From Flavobacterium aquidurense (GTDB taxonomy: Bacteria > Bacteroidota > Bacteroidia > Flavobacteriales > Flavobacteriaceae), in NCBI GenBank assembly GCA_900107365.1, contig FNPS01000007.1, positions 62,001 to 126,000 of the forward strand: 64,000 nucleotides of DNA, read 5' to 3'. Positions 23,974 through 32,358 of the stretch are shown here, piece after piece; position 1 is the stretch's first letter; every line of letters begins with the position of its first letter. The notes below the pieces were generated by a model that worked only from the letters and a program-made list of their open reading frames with translations, was not told where the DNA came from and did not search any database. Made by a program: the position numbers and the translations under genes.

Positions 23974-25617
23974 TTATTTGTTCTTTAAAAAGTGGTTCAA
24001 CAAAAATGAAGTTGAACTGTCATGACTTTTAACATTTTTTGAATTTATTTCGTCTAAAATAGAATTAGCTAATTGTTTTCCTAATTCAACTCCCCATTGG
24101 TCAAAGCTAAAAATGTTCCAAATAACGCCCTGAACAAAAATCTTGTGCTCATATAAAGCGATTAAGGATCCTAGAGATTTAGGTGTTAATTTTTGAATCA
24201 AAATGGTATTGGTTGGCTTGTTTCCTGTGAAAACTTTAAAAGGCAATAAGTATGATGCTTTTTCTGCAGAAAGTCCTTGTTTGTCAAATTCAGCCTGAAC
24301 TTGTGCCGGAGTTTTTCCGTTCATCAAAGCTTCGGTTTGCGCAAAAAAGTTTGACATTAATTTGTCGTGGTGATCTTCGTTTCCGTATAAAGGTTTTACG
24401 AATCCAATAAAATCCGTCGGAATTAATTTTGTCCCTTGGTGAATTAATTGAAAGAAAGCATGTTGTGAATTCGTTCCCGGTTCTCCCCAAATAATAGTTC
24501 CGGTTTGGTAGTTTACAGGTACTCCGTCACGGCCAACGCTTTTTCCGTTACTTTCCATAGTTGCCTGTTGCAGGTAAGGAGCTAATTTTTGTAAATATTG
24601 CGTATAAGGAATCAGGGCTTCGCTCTCAGCTCCGAAGAAATTGTTATACCAAACACTCAATAAAGCTAAGATTGCCGGAATATTTTCGTCAAATTCAGCC
24701 GATTTGAAATGCTCGTCCATTTCGTTAGCGCCATTCAATAAATCATTATAATTGTCAAATCCAACAGCCAGGGCAATGCTTAAACCAACGGCACTCCATA
24801 AAGAGAATCTCCCGCCAACCCAATCCCACATCGGGAAAACGTTGTCCGGATTAATTCCGAATTCAGTTACTTTTTGAATATTTGTCGAAACAGCCGCAAA
24901 GTGTTTTGCTATATCTTCCTGAGAAGCCGATTTCAAAAACCATTCTTTGATAGTTTCAGAATTTGATAAAGTTTCCTGAGTTGTAAAAGTTTTAGAAACA
25001 ATTAAAAATAACGTTGTTTCCGGATTTAATTTTTTGATTATTTCGTTTACATGATCTCCATCAACATTTGAAACAAAATGCAAATTCAGGTGATTTTTGT
25101 AAAATTGTAACGCTTCAACGGCCATTACCGGACCAAGATCTGAACCTCCAATTCCGATATTTACAACATCAGTAAATGCTTTCCCTGTAAAACCTTTTCT
25201 TTCACCTGAAATTACTTCGCTTGTAAAGTTTTTAATTTTGTTTTTTACTTCGTAAACTTCCGGAATTACATTTTCACCATCAACTTTAATTACTGATGAT
25301 TCTGGTGCACGTAACGCCGTATGCAAAACGGCTCTGTTTTCCGTTTGGTTGATGATTTCACCTCCAAAATATTGAGCAACTGCTTCTTTTAATCCAATTG
25401 AATTTGCTAATTCTAGTAAAAGAGAAATAGTTTCCTGGCTAATATTGTTTTTAGAATAATCAACTAAAAAGTCATTCCATTGTAAATTGAATTTTTCAAC
25501 ACGGGCATTATCTTGTTGAAACAATTCCTGTATTGTTGTTTCGTGAATTGCATTATAGTGGTTTTGCAGATTTTTCCACGCTTCAGTCCCGGTTGGGTTT
25601 GTTGTGTTTAAAGCCAT
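23974..25617 (-). CDS. pgi: Glucose-6-phosphate isomerase
   Basis: Interconverts glucose-6-phosphate and fructose-6-phosphate in the cytoplasm. 547 residues, the standard length of the long bacterial form. Landmarks are [32 protein letters not shown], the signature [22 protein letters not shown] and the C-terminal [19 protein letters not shown] with the catalytic Lys. It is monocistronic with a -7 box at 25665-25672 and a terminator at 23909-23941. Confidence 0.97.
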   Translation of the reverse strand: MALNTTNPTGTEAWKNLQNHYNAIHETTIQELFQQDNARVEKFNLQWNDFLVDYSKNNISQETISLLLELANSIGLKEAVAQYFGGEIINQTENRAVLHTALRAPESSVIKVDGENVIPEVYEVKNKIKNFTSEVISGERKGFTGKAFTDVVNIGIGGSDLGPVMAVEALQFYKNHLNLHFVSNVDGDHVNEIIKKLNPETTLFLIVSKTFTTQETLSNSETIKEWFLKSASQEDIAKHFAAVSTNIQKVTEFGINPDNVFPMWDWVGGRFSLWSAVGLSIALAVGFDNYNDLLNGANEMDEHFKSAEFDENIPAILALLSVWYNNFFGAESEALIPYTQYLQKLAPYLQQATMESNGKSVGRDGVPVNYQTGTIIWGEPGTNSQHAFFQLIHQGTKLIPTDFIGFVKPLYGNEDHHDKLMSNFFAQTEALMNGKTPAQVQAEFDKQGLSAEKASYLLPFKVFTGNKPTNTILIQKLTPKSLGSLIALYEHKIFVQGVIWNIFSFDQWGVELGKQLANSILDEINSKNVKSHDSSTSFLLNHFLKNK

Positions 25618-25664
25618 TTTTTGTATTTAATTGAGAAAGTGGTTATATGTGGTTTTTTAAAAAA

Positions 25665-25672
25665 CAAAAATA
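25665..25672 (-). promoter_or_regulatory. -7 promoter box of pgi
   Basis: Minus-strand TATTTTTG matches TAnnTTTG, 47 bp before the pgi ATG. Confidence 0.45.
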
Positions 25673-25742
25673 CTGAAATAACTTTTAAAAGCTTTAAGCT
25701 TCACAATTATATAACAATTAGTTACGAAAACGTTTTATGAGA

Positions 25743-26078
25743 TTATCGCTTTTGAATTTTTGTAGTTATGATTATAGCACCATCATTTTCTTTATCATTA
25801 TATATTATGCGACTGCTGTTTTTGTTTAAGAAGTCTAACCTTAATATGTCGGATTTTTTAAGGGGTAGTAAAATTGTATCTTGTTTTTTATTGTAATTAA
25901 AAGGATTTCCGTCTATTACAATAAAAGGCGATTTGCCAATTTGGTCTCTCTCAATTGCATGGTTGATTGATTCTAATACAAAGTATTTATTTGTATCTGA
26001 GTCATTTAAAACAAAAGCATGTTGGTTGGAACATCCGATTGTTAATATCGATGAAAGTAGTAATAAGGTTCGTTTCAT
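25743..26078 (-). CDS. Small probable lipoprotein, unknown function
   Basis: 111 residues. The N-terminus (MKRTLLLLSSILTIGC) looks like a lipoprotein signal with Cys16 as the lipid site, although the lipobox (TIGC) is not perfect. The middle FIVIDGNPFNY and the end DGAIIITTK resemble the short segments found in TonB-receptor plug domains and in some anti-sigma or BlaR1-like C-termini of Bacteroidota. I cannot assign a role. It is the last gene of the minus-strand run 29707-25743 and lies 33 bp after its upstream neighbour. Confidence 0.7.
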   Translation of the reverse strand: MKRTLLLLSSILTIGCSNQHAFVLNDSDTNKYFVLESINHAIERDQIGKSPFIVIDGNPFNYNKKQDTILLPLKKSDILRLDFLNKNSSRIIYNDKENDGAIIITTKIQKR

Positions 26079-26111
26079 TAAGTGATCCGATTAATTAAGA
26101 TGAAATTTTCA

Positions 26112-26732
26112 TTACCAAATCTTCCACCACGGTTTTTTATTAACTTCAATGGTTTTTTTCTCGGTATTAATTTCAATTCTTTTGGGTTGTTCGACTTTAA
26201 TCTTCGAATCATCAAAAAATAATTCACCAGCATCATTCATTCCAATAGGAGACTTTGTTCTTTCTCTCCAGTCAGCTGTTTGTAATTCTGCAACTAGTGT
26301 TGAATGAATTTTATCCTTGAATTTTTTTTGTGCTTTTTCTATAATTTCTTCTTCCAGATTTGAAGATGAATTTTTAAAAAGTGAAATTGAATTATCTGGA
26401 ATGTTTAAAAGAAAAATCTGTGTTTTGTTTTCGATTTTCTGAATATCCAATACTTTAAAGTACGCAATAGTATCTAAAAGAAAATGACCAATTTTTGCAG
26501 AGTCAGGATTAAATTTGGATAAATCTTTTGGATGGGCACTCGCAATTAAATATCTGGTATTGCCAGAAAGTCCACCACCCATAGATGACATATCAGTAAA
26601 GCCTTTTTCCTGAATTATTTGTCCAACCTTATAATTTGAAATTAAATTGTCCGACAAATCAGTATCCCGATAAAATAGTTTTAAACCCGAAAAAGTTTCA
26701 TTGTAAATTGCTTTAAGACGTGCATTTTTCAT
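26112..26732 (-). CDS. Unrecognised 206-residue protein
   Basis: I do not recognise a family. There is no signal peptide or membrane segment. The sequence has a mixed beta-type centre (NTRYLIASAHPKDL, AYFKVLDIQKIENKTQIFLLNIP), a helical stretch (LEEEIIEKAQKKFKDKIHSTLVAEL) and a basic tail ending in WWKIW. It lies 21 bp after the M23 peptidase gene and 33 bp before the small lipoprotein gene, so it is probably in the same operon. Lack of similarity to its neighbours suggests a lineage-specific accessory protein. Confidence 0.7.
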   Translation of the reverse strand: MKNARLKAIYNETFSGLKLFYRDTDLSDNLISNYKVGQIIQEKGFTDMSSMGGGLSGNTRYLIASAHPKDLSKFNPDSAKIGHFLLDTIAYFKVLDIQKIENKTQIFLLNIPDNSISLFKNSSSNLEEEIIEKAQKKFKDKIHSTLVAELQTADWRERTKSPIGMNDAGELFFDDSKIKVEQPKRIEINTEKKTIEVNKKPWWKIW

Positions 26733-26753
26733 TCGACCTTATATTTCAGATAT

Positions 26754-27974
26754 TTACAAATTCCCAATACTATCCAATTCTCTTTTTAGGGGTTCCATTT
26801 GTTTTATGAAACGGTTTTTGTCATTTCCTGTCAAAGATTCTCCGGTTGGTAAGTTCAATCGAAGTGCATCAACCTGAACTCCGTTTTTCCAAAATCTATA
26901 GCAAACGTGTGGTCCGGTTGCTAGTCCGGTGCTTCCCACTAATCCAATGGTTTGTCCCTGCGTTACACGTTGACCACGACGAACTAAAATTCGTGACATG
27001 TGTAAATATTGGGTAGAGTAGGTTCCGTTGTGTTTTACTTTTACGAAATTTCCATTTCCAGCTGTATATCCGGTTGCTTCTACAACCCCGGCGGCCGTTG
27101 TCGAAATAGGTGTTCCGGTTGGAGCAGCATAATCAGTTCCTTTATGTGCTTTCCACGTATGTTGTACCGGGTGAAATCTGTTTGCAGTAAATCGCGATGT
27201 GATTCGACTGAATTTAATGGGTGTTTTTAGGAAGAAATTTTTCAGCGTTTTTCCCTGATCATCATAATATTCAACTTTTCCTGAAAGTGTATCTTTTTCA
27301 AAAGGAAATGCATAAACGATTTTTCCTTTATATTCAAAAAAGGCAGCTTCAAGATCTTCAACACCGTCATACGTTTTTCCATTGATAAATCTTTCAGTGA
27401 AAATTAAACCATAACGATCTCCTTTTTTAAGTTTGAAGAAGTCAATTGACCACGAAAACACTTTGGTGATTCTGCTAGCAAGAGCCGTTTCTACACTTTC
27501 GTTTCCTAAAGTCTCAGATAATGAACTTTTTAAAACGCCACCAATAATTTTACGTTTTAATGTAACCGGTTTTATTTTTTTATAAGCTTTTGCGATACTA
27601 TCGCGTAAGTCGATAACATAATAGCTTAAAGCATCAGGCTGGTAAATAAAAACTTGTAATTTATTGGTTTTATTTTTAGCACGAAGAAGTGTGTAAGGTT
27701 TGTTGTATCGAATCGTCCTAACATTAAAAGAATCTTTTACCTGTTCGACAATATTAAATACTTGTTTGTTACCAATATTTTGATTTTGAATGATAGATCC
27801 AAATGAATCTCCTTTTGATATGGTGTCATTTACAACATTAAAATCGGCGTAATTAAAGCCAAATTCTACTTTCTTAGTTTTTGGTTTAGTGATTTTAGTT
27901 TCAACTTTTTCATCGGTTTTATTGCATGAAAATATTGAGAATAAAACGATTATAATTACGAATGCTTTTTTCAA
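26754..27974 (-). CDS. M23 (LytM-type) peptidoglycan endopeptidase lipoprotein with HxC in place of HxH
   Basis: A 406-residue envelope protein. A lipoprotein signal ends at Cys17 (FSIFSCNK). A long N-terminal part with a GDSFGSIIQNQNIG element is followed by the M23 domain: HKGTDYAAP (His277, Asp281), YLHMSR (catalytic-type His325) and GPHVCYRFW (His356, Cys358). In most LytM enzymes the last motif is HxH and its second His binds zinc. Here it is Cys, which may still bind zinc. The rest of the fold, including TAAGVVEATGYTAGNG, is intact. It lies 21 bp after tryptophan dioxygenase in the same operon. Confidence 0.9.
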   Translation of the reverse strand: MKKAFVIIIVLFSIFSCNKTDEKVETKITKPKTKKVEFGFNYADFNVVNDTISKGDSFGSIIQNQNIGNKQVFNIVEQVKDSFNVRTIRYNKPYTLLRAKNKTNKLQVFIYQPDALSYYVIDLRDSIAKAYKKIKPVTLKRKIIGGVLKSSLSETLGNESVETALASRITKVFSWSIDFFKLKKGDRYGLIFTERFINGKTYDGVEDLEAAFFEYKGKIVYAFPFEKDTLSGKVEYYDDQGKTLKNFFLKTPIKFSRITSRFTANRFHPVQHTWKAHKGTDYAAPTGTPISTTAAGVVEATGYTAGNGNFVKVKHNGTYSTQYLHMSRILVRRGQRVTQGQTIGLVGSTGLATGPHVCYRFWKNGVQVDALRLNLPTGESLTGNDKNRFIKQMEPLKRELDSIGNL

Positions 27975-27995
27975 ACTTTTATTTTTTGTGGAAAA

Positions 27996-28937
27996 TTAAA
28001 TGGTTTCTTCATTTCCCCAATTGGACAATTCATCTTCGGTCCACAATTTAGGAAAAAAGATGCGTCTTTGGTATTTTGGATGCATATATTTTTGCCAGTC
28101 ACTTCCACCGGTCGCTTCTCCGTTACCTTTTCCACTTTCCAAAATGTATTTTCTTGCAGTGTTCAAATGCTGCATAACCCAGGTAATATTCACAGTTTTG
28201 TCATAATGACGCATTGCATTTATTAACGCTTCGTTTTGCTGATCTGCTTCTGGTAATTGAGTGAATTTTTGCCAAATATTTTTAGTTTTAAAAGTAGACA
28301 TTTGTCTTAAAAAGGAAACTTTATATTTGTTTTCAAATTCCTGAAGTAAGTATGATTTTTCACCGGTATGATAATCTTTACCGGCAGCCTGCCAATATAG
28401 ATGTTCAAAACTGGTTTCTAAATCTGTGTTTTCATCAAAATTTGCTTTGTATCTGCGATCTGTCAAATTGATTACATCAGTCGATGCGAATTCAATCAAT
28501 CTATATTGTGCGCTCTGAAAACCACTAGCGGGAGTCAATGTGTTTCTAAATTTCATGTATTGATCTACTTCCATTCCGTTTTCCATTATACTAAACGAAT
28601 TGGTAAGCATGTCAAAATATCTCGTGATTCTTGATAATCTTTCGCTGAAAAAATCAACCTGAATATTTTCAGTATTGGCAATCTGATCAATTTCCCACAA
28701 AATCATCTTGAAGATTAATTCATTTACCTGATGGTACATAATGAAAACCATTTCATCGGGCAATGTGGTGCGCTGTGTTTGTAAACTTAAAAGGGCATCA
28801 GTTTGAATGTAGTCCCAATAGGTGATTGGTTTTGACCAAAGTAAGCCTTCAAGCTGCACATCTGTTTTTTGATTTATAGCTTGAAATTTAAGGTCAATTT
28901 CTTTTAAAATTGATTCTGAATGATCAGTAAGATTCAT
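27996..28937 (-). CDS. kynA: Tryptophan 2,3-dioxygenase
   Basis: Haem enzyme that opens the indole ring of L-tryptophan to N-formylkynurenine, the first step of the kynurenine pathway, in the cytoplasm. 313 residues. Landmarks are TYWDYIQTDALLSLQ, MYHQVNELIFKMILWE (His69 in the substrate pocket), LTPASGFQSAQYRLIE and the axial-ligand region MQHLNTARKYILESG (His257) followed by ATGGSDW. The ATG overlaps the stop codon of the upstream DUF3108 gene by one base (TAATG type), which suggests translational coupling. No other kynurenine genes lie in the window. Confidence 0.95.
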   Translation of the reverse strand: MNLTDHSESILKEIDLKFQAINQKTDVQLEGLLWSKPITYWDYIQTDALLSLQTQRTTLPDEMVFIMYHQVNELIFKMILWEIDQIANTENIQVDFFSERLSRITRYFDMLTNSFSIMENGMEVDQYMKFRNTLTPASGFQSAQYRLIEFASTDVINLTDRRYKANFDENTDLETSFEHLYWQAAGKDYHTGEKSYLLQEFENKYKVSFLRQMSTFKTKNIWQKFTQLPEADQQNEALINAMRHYDKTVNITWVMQHLNTARKYILESGKGNGEATGGSDWQKYMHPKYQRRIFFPKLWTEDELSNWGNEETI

Positions 28938-29707
28938 TATTTTTTTACTTTAAATGGATTTTTTAATCCTTTATATTCATCAAGATCTGCTTTAAGTGAT
29001 CCTACTGCAAGATCTGCTTTAATTCTGATCGGAACCTTGTTGTCGTCGTCTGTTATCCAGAGTGTTACGCTTTCTTTTTCTTTAAAAACTCTTCCGGTTT
29101 GTACCAGTGGCTTAAATACCATTGTAGAAACGGTTCCAAATTTAGTTGTAATATCCTGACGACCTATATATTTTAACTTAAATTTTGTGATTTCTTCGTC
29201 AAAAAACATATCTATAGTAATTGCTTCACCCGATTTGAGCTTGTCAATGTTTGGGTGATTTCTAAGGAAATAAAAAGAAGAAATTATATCCTGGACATGA
29301 TCAGTTATAATAATGGTTTTTTCAGTCTTACGTTTGTAATCTTTTACTAAAACTCGATTTTCATTTTGATTAAAAAAGCCTTCCTGATTTTTAGTATAAC
29401 CACCTTCGTCAATTTTTCTGACATACCGATAGGGGTCTCCGGTTTCTTTGTCAAAATAACTTTCGTATAAATCCTCTACTTTAAAAAAGAATTTTGACAT
29501 ACCGGTTGTGTAACCTTTACCCACCGCATGATGTACCTTTTTATTATTTATTATAGCGTCTTTTATTTCAAGTGTGGCATAGCCGGCATTTACAATTCCG
29601 TAGTGGATTCTAAATTTGAAGTATTCTCCCGTTCCAAATGCATCTTCTTTTTGAGTATCAAAAGCAAGAGTGGTGAGAATTAATATGATGAGAACTAACT
29701 TTTTCAT
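28937..29707 (-). CDS. DUF3108-family exported protein
   Basis: 256 residues with an N-terminal signal peptide (MKKLVLIILILTTLAFDTQ). The rest matches the DUF3108 type seen across Bacteroidota and Proteobacteria: GEYFKFRIHYGIVNAGYATLEI, a YVRKIDEGGYTKNQE centre and VTLWITDDDNKVPIRIKADLAVGSLKADL. The function is unknown, presumed periplasmic. The start at 29707 is used, as it begins the signal peptide and sits 23 bp after a -7 box; the frame is open to 29749 through the promoter. It is the first gene of a five-gene operon and overlaps kynA by one base. Confidence 0.85.
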   Translation of the reverse strand: MKKLVLIILILTTLAFDTQKEDAFGTGEYFKFRIHYGIVNAGYATLEIKDAIINNKKVHHAVGKGYTTGMSKFFFKVEDLYESYFDKETGDPYRYVRKIDEGGYTKNQEGFFNQNENRVLVKDYKRKTEKTIIITDHVQDIISSFYFLRNHPNIDKLKSGEAITIDMFFDEEITKFKLKYIGRQDITTKFGTVSTMVFKPLVQTGRVFKEKESVTLWITDDDNKVPIRIKADLAVGSLKADLDEYKGLKNPFKVKK

Positions 29708-29730
29708 AGTACAATCTTTACATTTCATTA

Positions 29731-29761
29731 TAAAGATAATTAAATGCAAATTCTATTCCAA
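29731..29761 (-). promoter_or_regulatory. Promoter of the DUF3108-kynA operon
   Basis: Minus strand: TTG (29759-29761), 20 bp, then TATCTTTA (29731-29738), one base off the -7 consensus. The DUF3108 ATG follows 23 bp later. It lies downstream of the terminator at 29776-29806, so the operon does not depend on the transcript from 29890. Confidence 0.55.
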
Positions 29762-29775
29762 ATGTACCAAAACAA

Positions 29776-29885
29776 AAAAACTCAGTCAAGTAATGACTGA
29801 GTTTTTATGCTATTAACTAACCAAAAAACTATAAATTATGAAATTTATATCAATTCAGAAGGAAACCACCCCTTCCTGATTTGCG
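29776..29885 (-). ncRNA. Candidate free-standing small RNA of about 110 nt
   Basis: A perfect -7 box TATCTTTG (minus strand, 29890-29897) is followed at once by three hairpins and a terminator, with no reading frame. The first pairs TCAG-AAGG with CCTT-CTGA around a G-rich loop (about 29852-29877). The second is ATAAATT-TCAT-AATTTAT (about 29831-29848). The third is the terminator AAAAACTCAGTCA / TGACTGAGTTTTT (29776-29788 and 29794-29806) with a long U-run. The terminator may instead, or also, end hpd transcripts. The family is unknown to me; it does not look like 6S RNA. Confidence 0.45.
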
Positions 29886-30006
29886 AGTGCAAAGATATAC
29901 AGAAAGTTCAAAAAAGAAATAGCAAAAGGCAAGTTTAACATAACATTTGCATAAAAAGCATCGTTTTACCGAGAATTATCTTGTTTTATGTAGAAATTTT
30001 GCGTTT

Positions 30007-31164
30007 TTACAATGTTCCTCTCAATTCCTGCTCTCTTTCAATTGACTCAAAAAGGGCTTTAAAGTTCCCTGCGCCGAAGCCTTTTGCTCCCATTCGTTGA
30101 ATAATTTCGAAAAATAGTGTTGGTCTGTCCTGAACTGGCTTAGTAAATATCTGTAATAAGTAACCATCCTCATCAGCATCAACCATGATGGCAAGTTTCT
30201 CAATTTCGTTTAAATCTTCTTTCATCATATCCATGTGAACACCTAATCTTTCAGGGATCGCCTGGTAATAAGTATGCGGCGGAGCAGATAAAAATTCAAC
30301 ACCACGTGATTTCAAATCAGAAACGGTTTTGATTATATCATCAGTTGCGATCGCAATATGCTGAATTCCAGGTCCACCATAAAAATCTAAATATTCTTCG
30401 ATTTGAGATTTTTTCTTTCCTTCGGCTGGTTCGTTAATTGGGAATTTAATTCTTCCGTTTCCGTTAGACATAACTTTACTCATCAAAGCTGAATATTCAG
30501 TATTGATTTGTTTGTCATCAAATGATAAGAAATTCACGAATCCCATAACGTCTTCGTAAAATTTTACCCAGGTATTCATTTCGTTCCAGCCCACATTTCC
30601 AACCATATGGTCAATGTATTTCAATCCTGTTGGTTCTGGATTGTAATCTGATTTCCATTCTTTATAACCTGGCAGGAAAACGCCGTTGTAGTTTTTTCTT
30701 TCTACAAAAATGTGAACCGTTTCCCCGTAAGTATAAATTCCGGAACGAACTACTTCCCCAAATTCATCTGATTCTACAGTTGGTTCCATAAAAGAGCGAG
30801 CGCCACGTTTCATAGTTTCTTCATAAGCACTTCTCGCATCTTCAACCCAAAGAGCGGCCACTTTTACACCGTCACCATGTTTTTGAAGATGTGCATGAAT
30901 TGGAGAATCCTGTGTTAAAGGCGTTGTCAATACAATTCTGATTTTGTCCTGCTTCAAAACATAAGATGCTTTGTCTTTTACTCCGGTTTCTAATCCGGCG
31001 TAAGCTAATGACTGATATCCGAAAGCTGTTTTATAATAATGTGCAGACTGTTTTGCGTTTCCTACGTAGAATTCTACATAATCTGTTCCTAATAATGGAA
31101 GGAAATCTTGTGCTCCTTCAAAGATTTTTTCTAATCCGTATTCTACTGATTTTACTTGTTTCAT
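30007..31164 (-). CDS. hpd: 4-Hydroxyphenylpyruvate dioxygenase
   Basis: Iron enzyme that converts 4-hydroxyphenylpyruvate, from tyrosine, to homogentisate. 385 residues, normal length. The two-module vicinal-oxygen-chelate fold carries the iron triad His186 (YIDHMVGNV), His269 (GIQHIAIAT) and Glu353 (LFFEIIQRMG). The C-terminal GFGAGNFKALFESIEREQELRG is the family's gating helix. It is downstream of hmgA, whose product uses the homogentisate, but a four-helix-bundle gene and a tandem array lie between them. Its start codon directly abuts a family I repeat word. Confidence 0.96.
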   Translation of the reverse strand: MKQVKSVEYGLEKIFEGAQDFLPLLGTDYVEFYVGNAKQSAHYYKTAFGYQSLAYAGLETGVKDKASYVLKQDKIRIVLTTPLTQDSPIHAHLQKHGDGVKVAALWVEDARSAYEETMKRGARSFMEPTVESDEFGEVVRSGIYTYGETVHIFVERKNYNGVFLPGYKEWKSDYNPEPTGLKYIDHMVGNVGWNEMNTWVKFYEDVMGFVNFLSFDDKQINTEYSALMSKVMSNGNGRIKFPINEPAEGKKKSQIEEYLDFYGGPGIQHIAIATDDIIKTVSDLKSRGVEFLSAPPHTYYQAIPERLGVHMDMMKEDLNEIEKLAIMVDADEDGYLLQIFTKPVQDRPTLFFEIIQRMGAKGFGAGNFKALFESIEREQELRGTL

Positions 31165-31235
31165 AATTAGATAATTTGATAATGAGAAAATCAGATAATT
31201 TTGAAATGCTTTGGATCAATTTTCTAATTGACACA

Positions 31236-31631
31236 TTTTCTAATTTTCTAATTCCTCTTAGATGTTGATATTATTTTATTTAAAATTTTTAAAATTTCTG
31301 ACAGATCATTCAATAGTTGTCTGCAACTTGGGAAGCTTTTGTGAGTATCACATAAAAACAACCAATACTCAGTTTCATCTGCTTCTTTAATTGCTATTTT
31401 TAATTTATGAATGAAATCTGCTTTACTTTCTGCATTTTGAGATTCTTTTGAATTTGCTCCAATTGATGTTCCACTTTTTAATAGTTGATTAGCAATTACA
31501 AATTTCTTCTGTTCTTGAAGTTCACATGTGTAATCAATAATATTTAAAGCAAAATTGAACGTTTTTAGTAAAAGAGCATTGTCCTTGTATTTTTCGTTGA
31601 AAGTCATTTTTTTAATTAGTTAATTAGAAAA
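31236..31631. repeat. Inverted repeats (family I words) enclosing the second four-helix-bundle gene
   Basis: TTTTCTAATTTTCTAATT at 31236-31253 pairs with AATTAGTTAATTAGAAAA at 31614-31631 in 16 of 18 positions. The left arm contains the stop codon of the enclosed gene (31248-31250), and the right arm starts 6 bp before its start codon. More family I words fill 31165-31235 (AATTAGATAATTTGATAATG), forming a further imperfect hairpin in the hpd leader. Confidence 0.7.
31248..31607 (-). CDS. Four-helix-bundle protein (S23/23S rRNA intervening-sequence type), second copy
   Basis: A 119-residue all-helical protein, same family as the gene at 16533-16898 but diverged from it. Words are FNEKYKDNALLLKTFNFALNIIDY, QLLKSGTSIGANSKESQNAESKADFIHKLKIAIKEADETEYWLFL and a final Leu-rich helix LNDLSEILKILNKIIS. 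The SIGAN..ES.NAES segment marks a separate subgroup from the SIPSNIAEG type of the first copy. The role is unknown. It is inserted between the functionally linked hmgA and hpd genes, with repeat words on both sides and a 53-bp tandem array upstream. Confidence 0.9.
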   Translation of the reverse strand: MTFNEKYKDNALLLKTFNFALNIIDYTCELQEQKKFVIANQLLKSGTSIGANSKESQNAESKADFIHKLKIAIKEADETEYWLFLCDTHKSFPSCRQLLNDLSEILKILNKIISTSKRN

Positions 31632-31726
31632 TTTGATAATGAGATAATTTTAATGTAAGTTTAAATTTACAAATAAAAATCATTTTTTAAAACTATATGA
31701 TATCACATTTTCTAATTTATGCGGTT

Positions 31727-32340
31727 TCAAAAGCATTATCTAATTATCAAATTGGCATATTTTCTAATTCTATTAAGTTTCAAAAGCATTATCTAATTAT
31801 CAAATTGGCATATTTTCTAATTCTATTAAGTTTCAAAAGCATTATCTAATTATCAAATTGGCATATTTTCTAATTCTATTAAGTTTCAAAAGCATTATCT
31901 AATTATCAAATTGGCATATTTTCTAATTCTATTAAGTTTCAAAAGCATTTTCTAATTATCAAATTGGCATATTTTCTAATTCTATTAAGTTTCAAAAGCA
32001 TTATCTAATTATCAAATTGGCATATTTTCTAATTCTATTAAGTTTCAAAAGCATTTTCTAATTATCAAATTGGCATATTTTCTAATTCTATTAAGTTTCA
32101 AAAGCATTATCTAATTATCAAATTGGCATATTTTCTAATTCTATTAAGTTTCAAAAGCATTATCTAATTATCAAATTGGCATATTTTCTAATTCTATTAA
32201 GTTTCAAAAGCATTATCTAATTATCAAATTGGCATATTTTCTAATTCTATTAAGTTTCAAAAGCATTATCTAATTATCAAATTGGCACATTTTCTAATTC
32301 TATAAAGTTTCAAAAGCATTATCTAATTATCTAATTGACA
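31727..32340. repeat. Tandem array of eleven 53-bp units plus a partial twelfth
   Basis: Units start every 53 bp at 31727, 31780, 31833, 31886, 31939, 31992, 32045, 32098, 32151, 32204, 32257 and 32310 (partial). Each begins TCAAAAGCATTATCTAATTA and goes on through CAAATTGGCATATTTTCTAA. Copies are nearly identical; those at 31939 and 32045 have CATTTTC in place of CATTATC, and the last full copy differs slightly (GGCACAT, TATAAAG). The unit is built from the family I words seen around hpd and the four-helix-bundle gene. The near identity suggests recent expansion. It has no coding capacity. It lies in the 3' region of hmgA. Confidence 0.93.
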
Positions 32341-32358
32341 CATTGCCACATTAAAAAA

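Noticed and set aside
29776..29885. 6S RNA or a tryptophan attenuator
   Set aside because: The fold is three separate hairpins, not one long bulged hairpin. There is no leader peptide with Trp codons, and the downstream operon has its own promoter after the terminator.
31727..32340. CRISPR array or minisatellite-encoded protein
   Set aside because: The 53-bp unit is fully conserved without unique spacers, and stop codons interrupt the frames.
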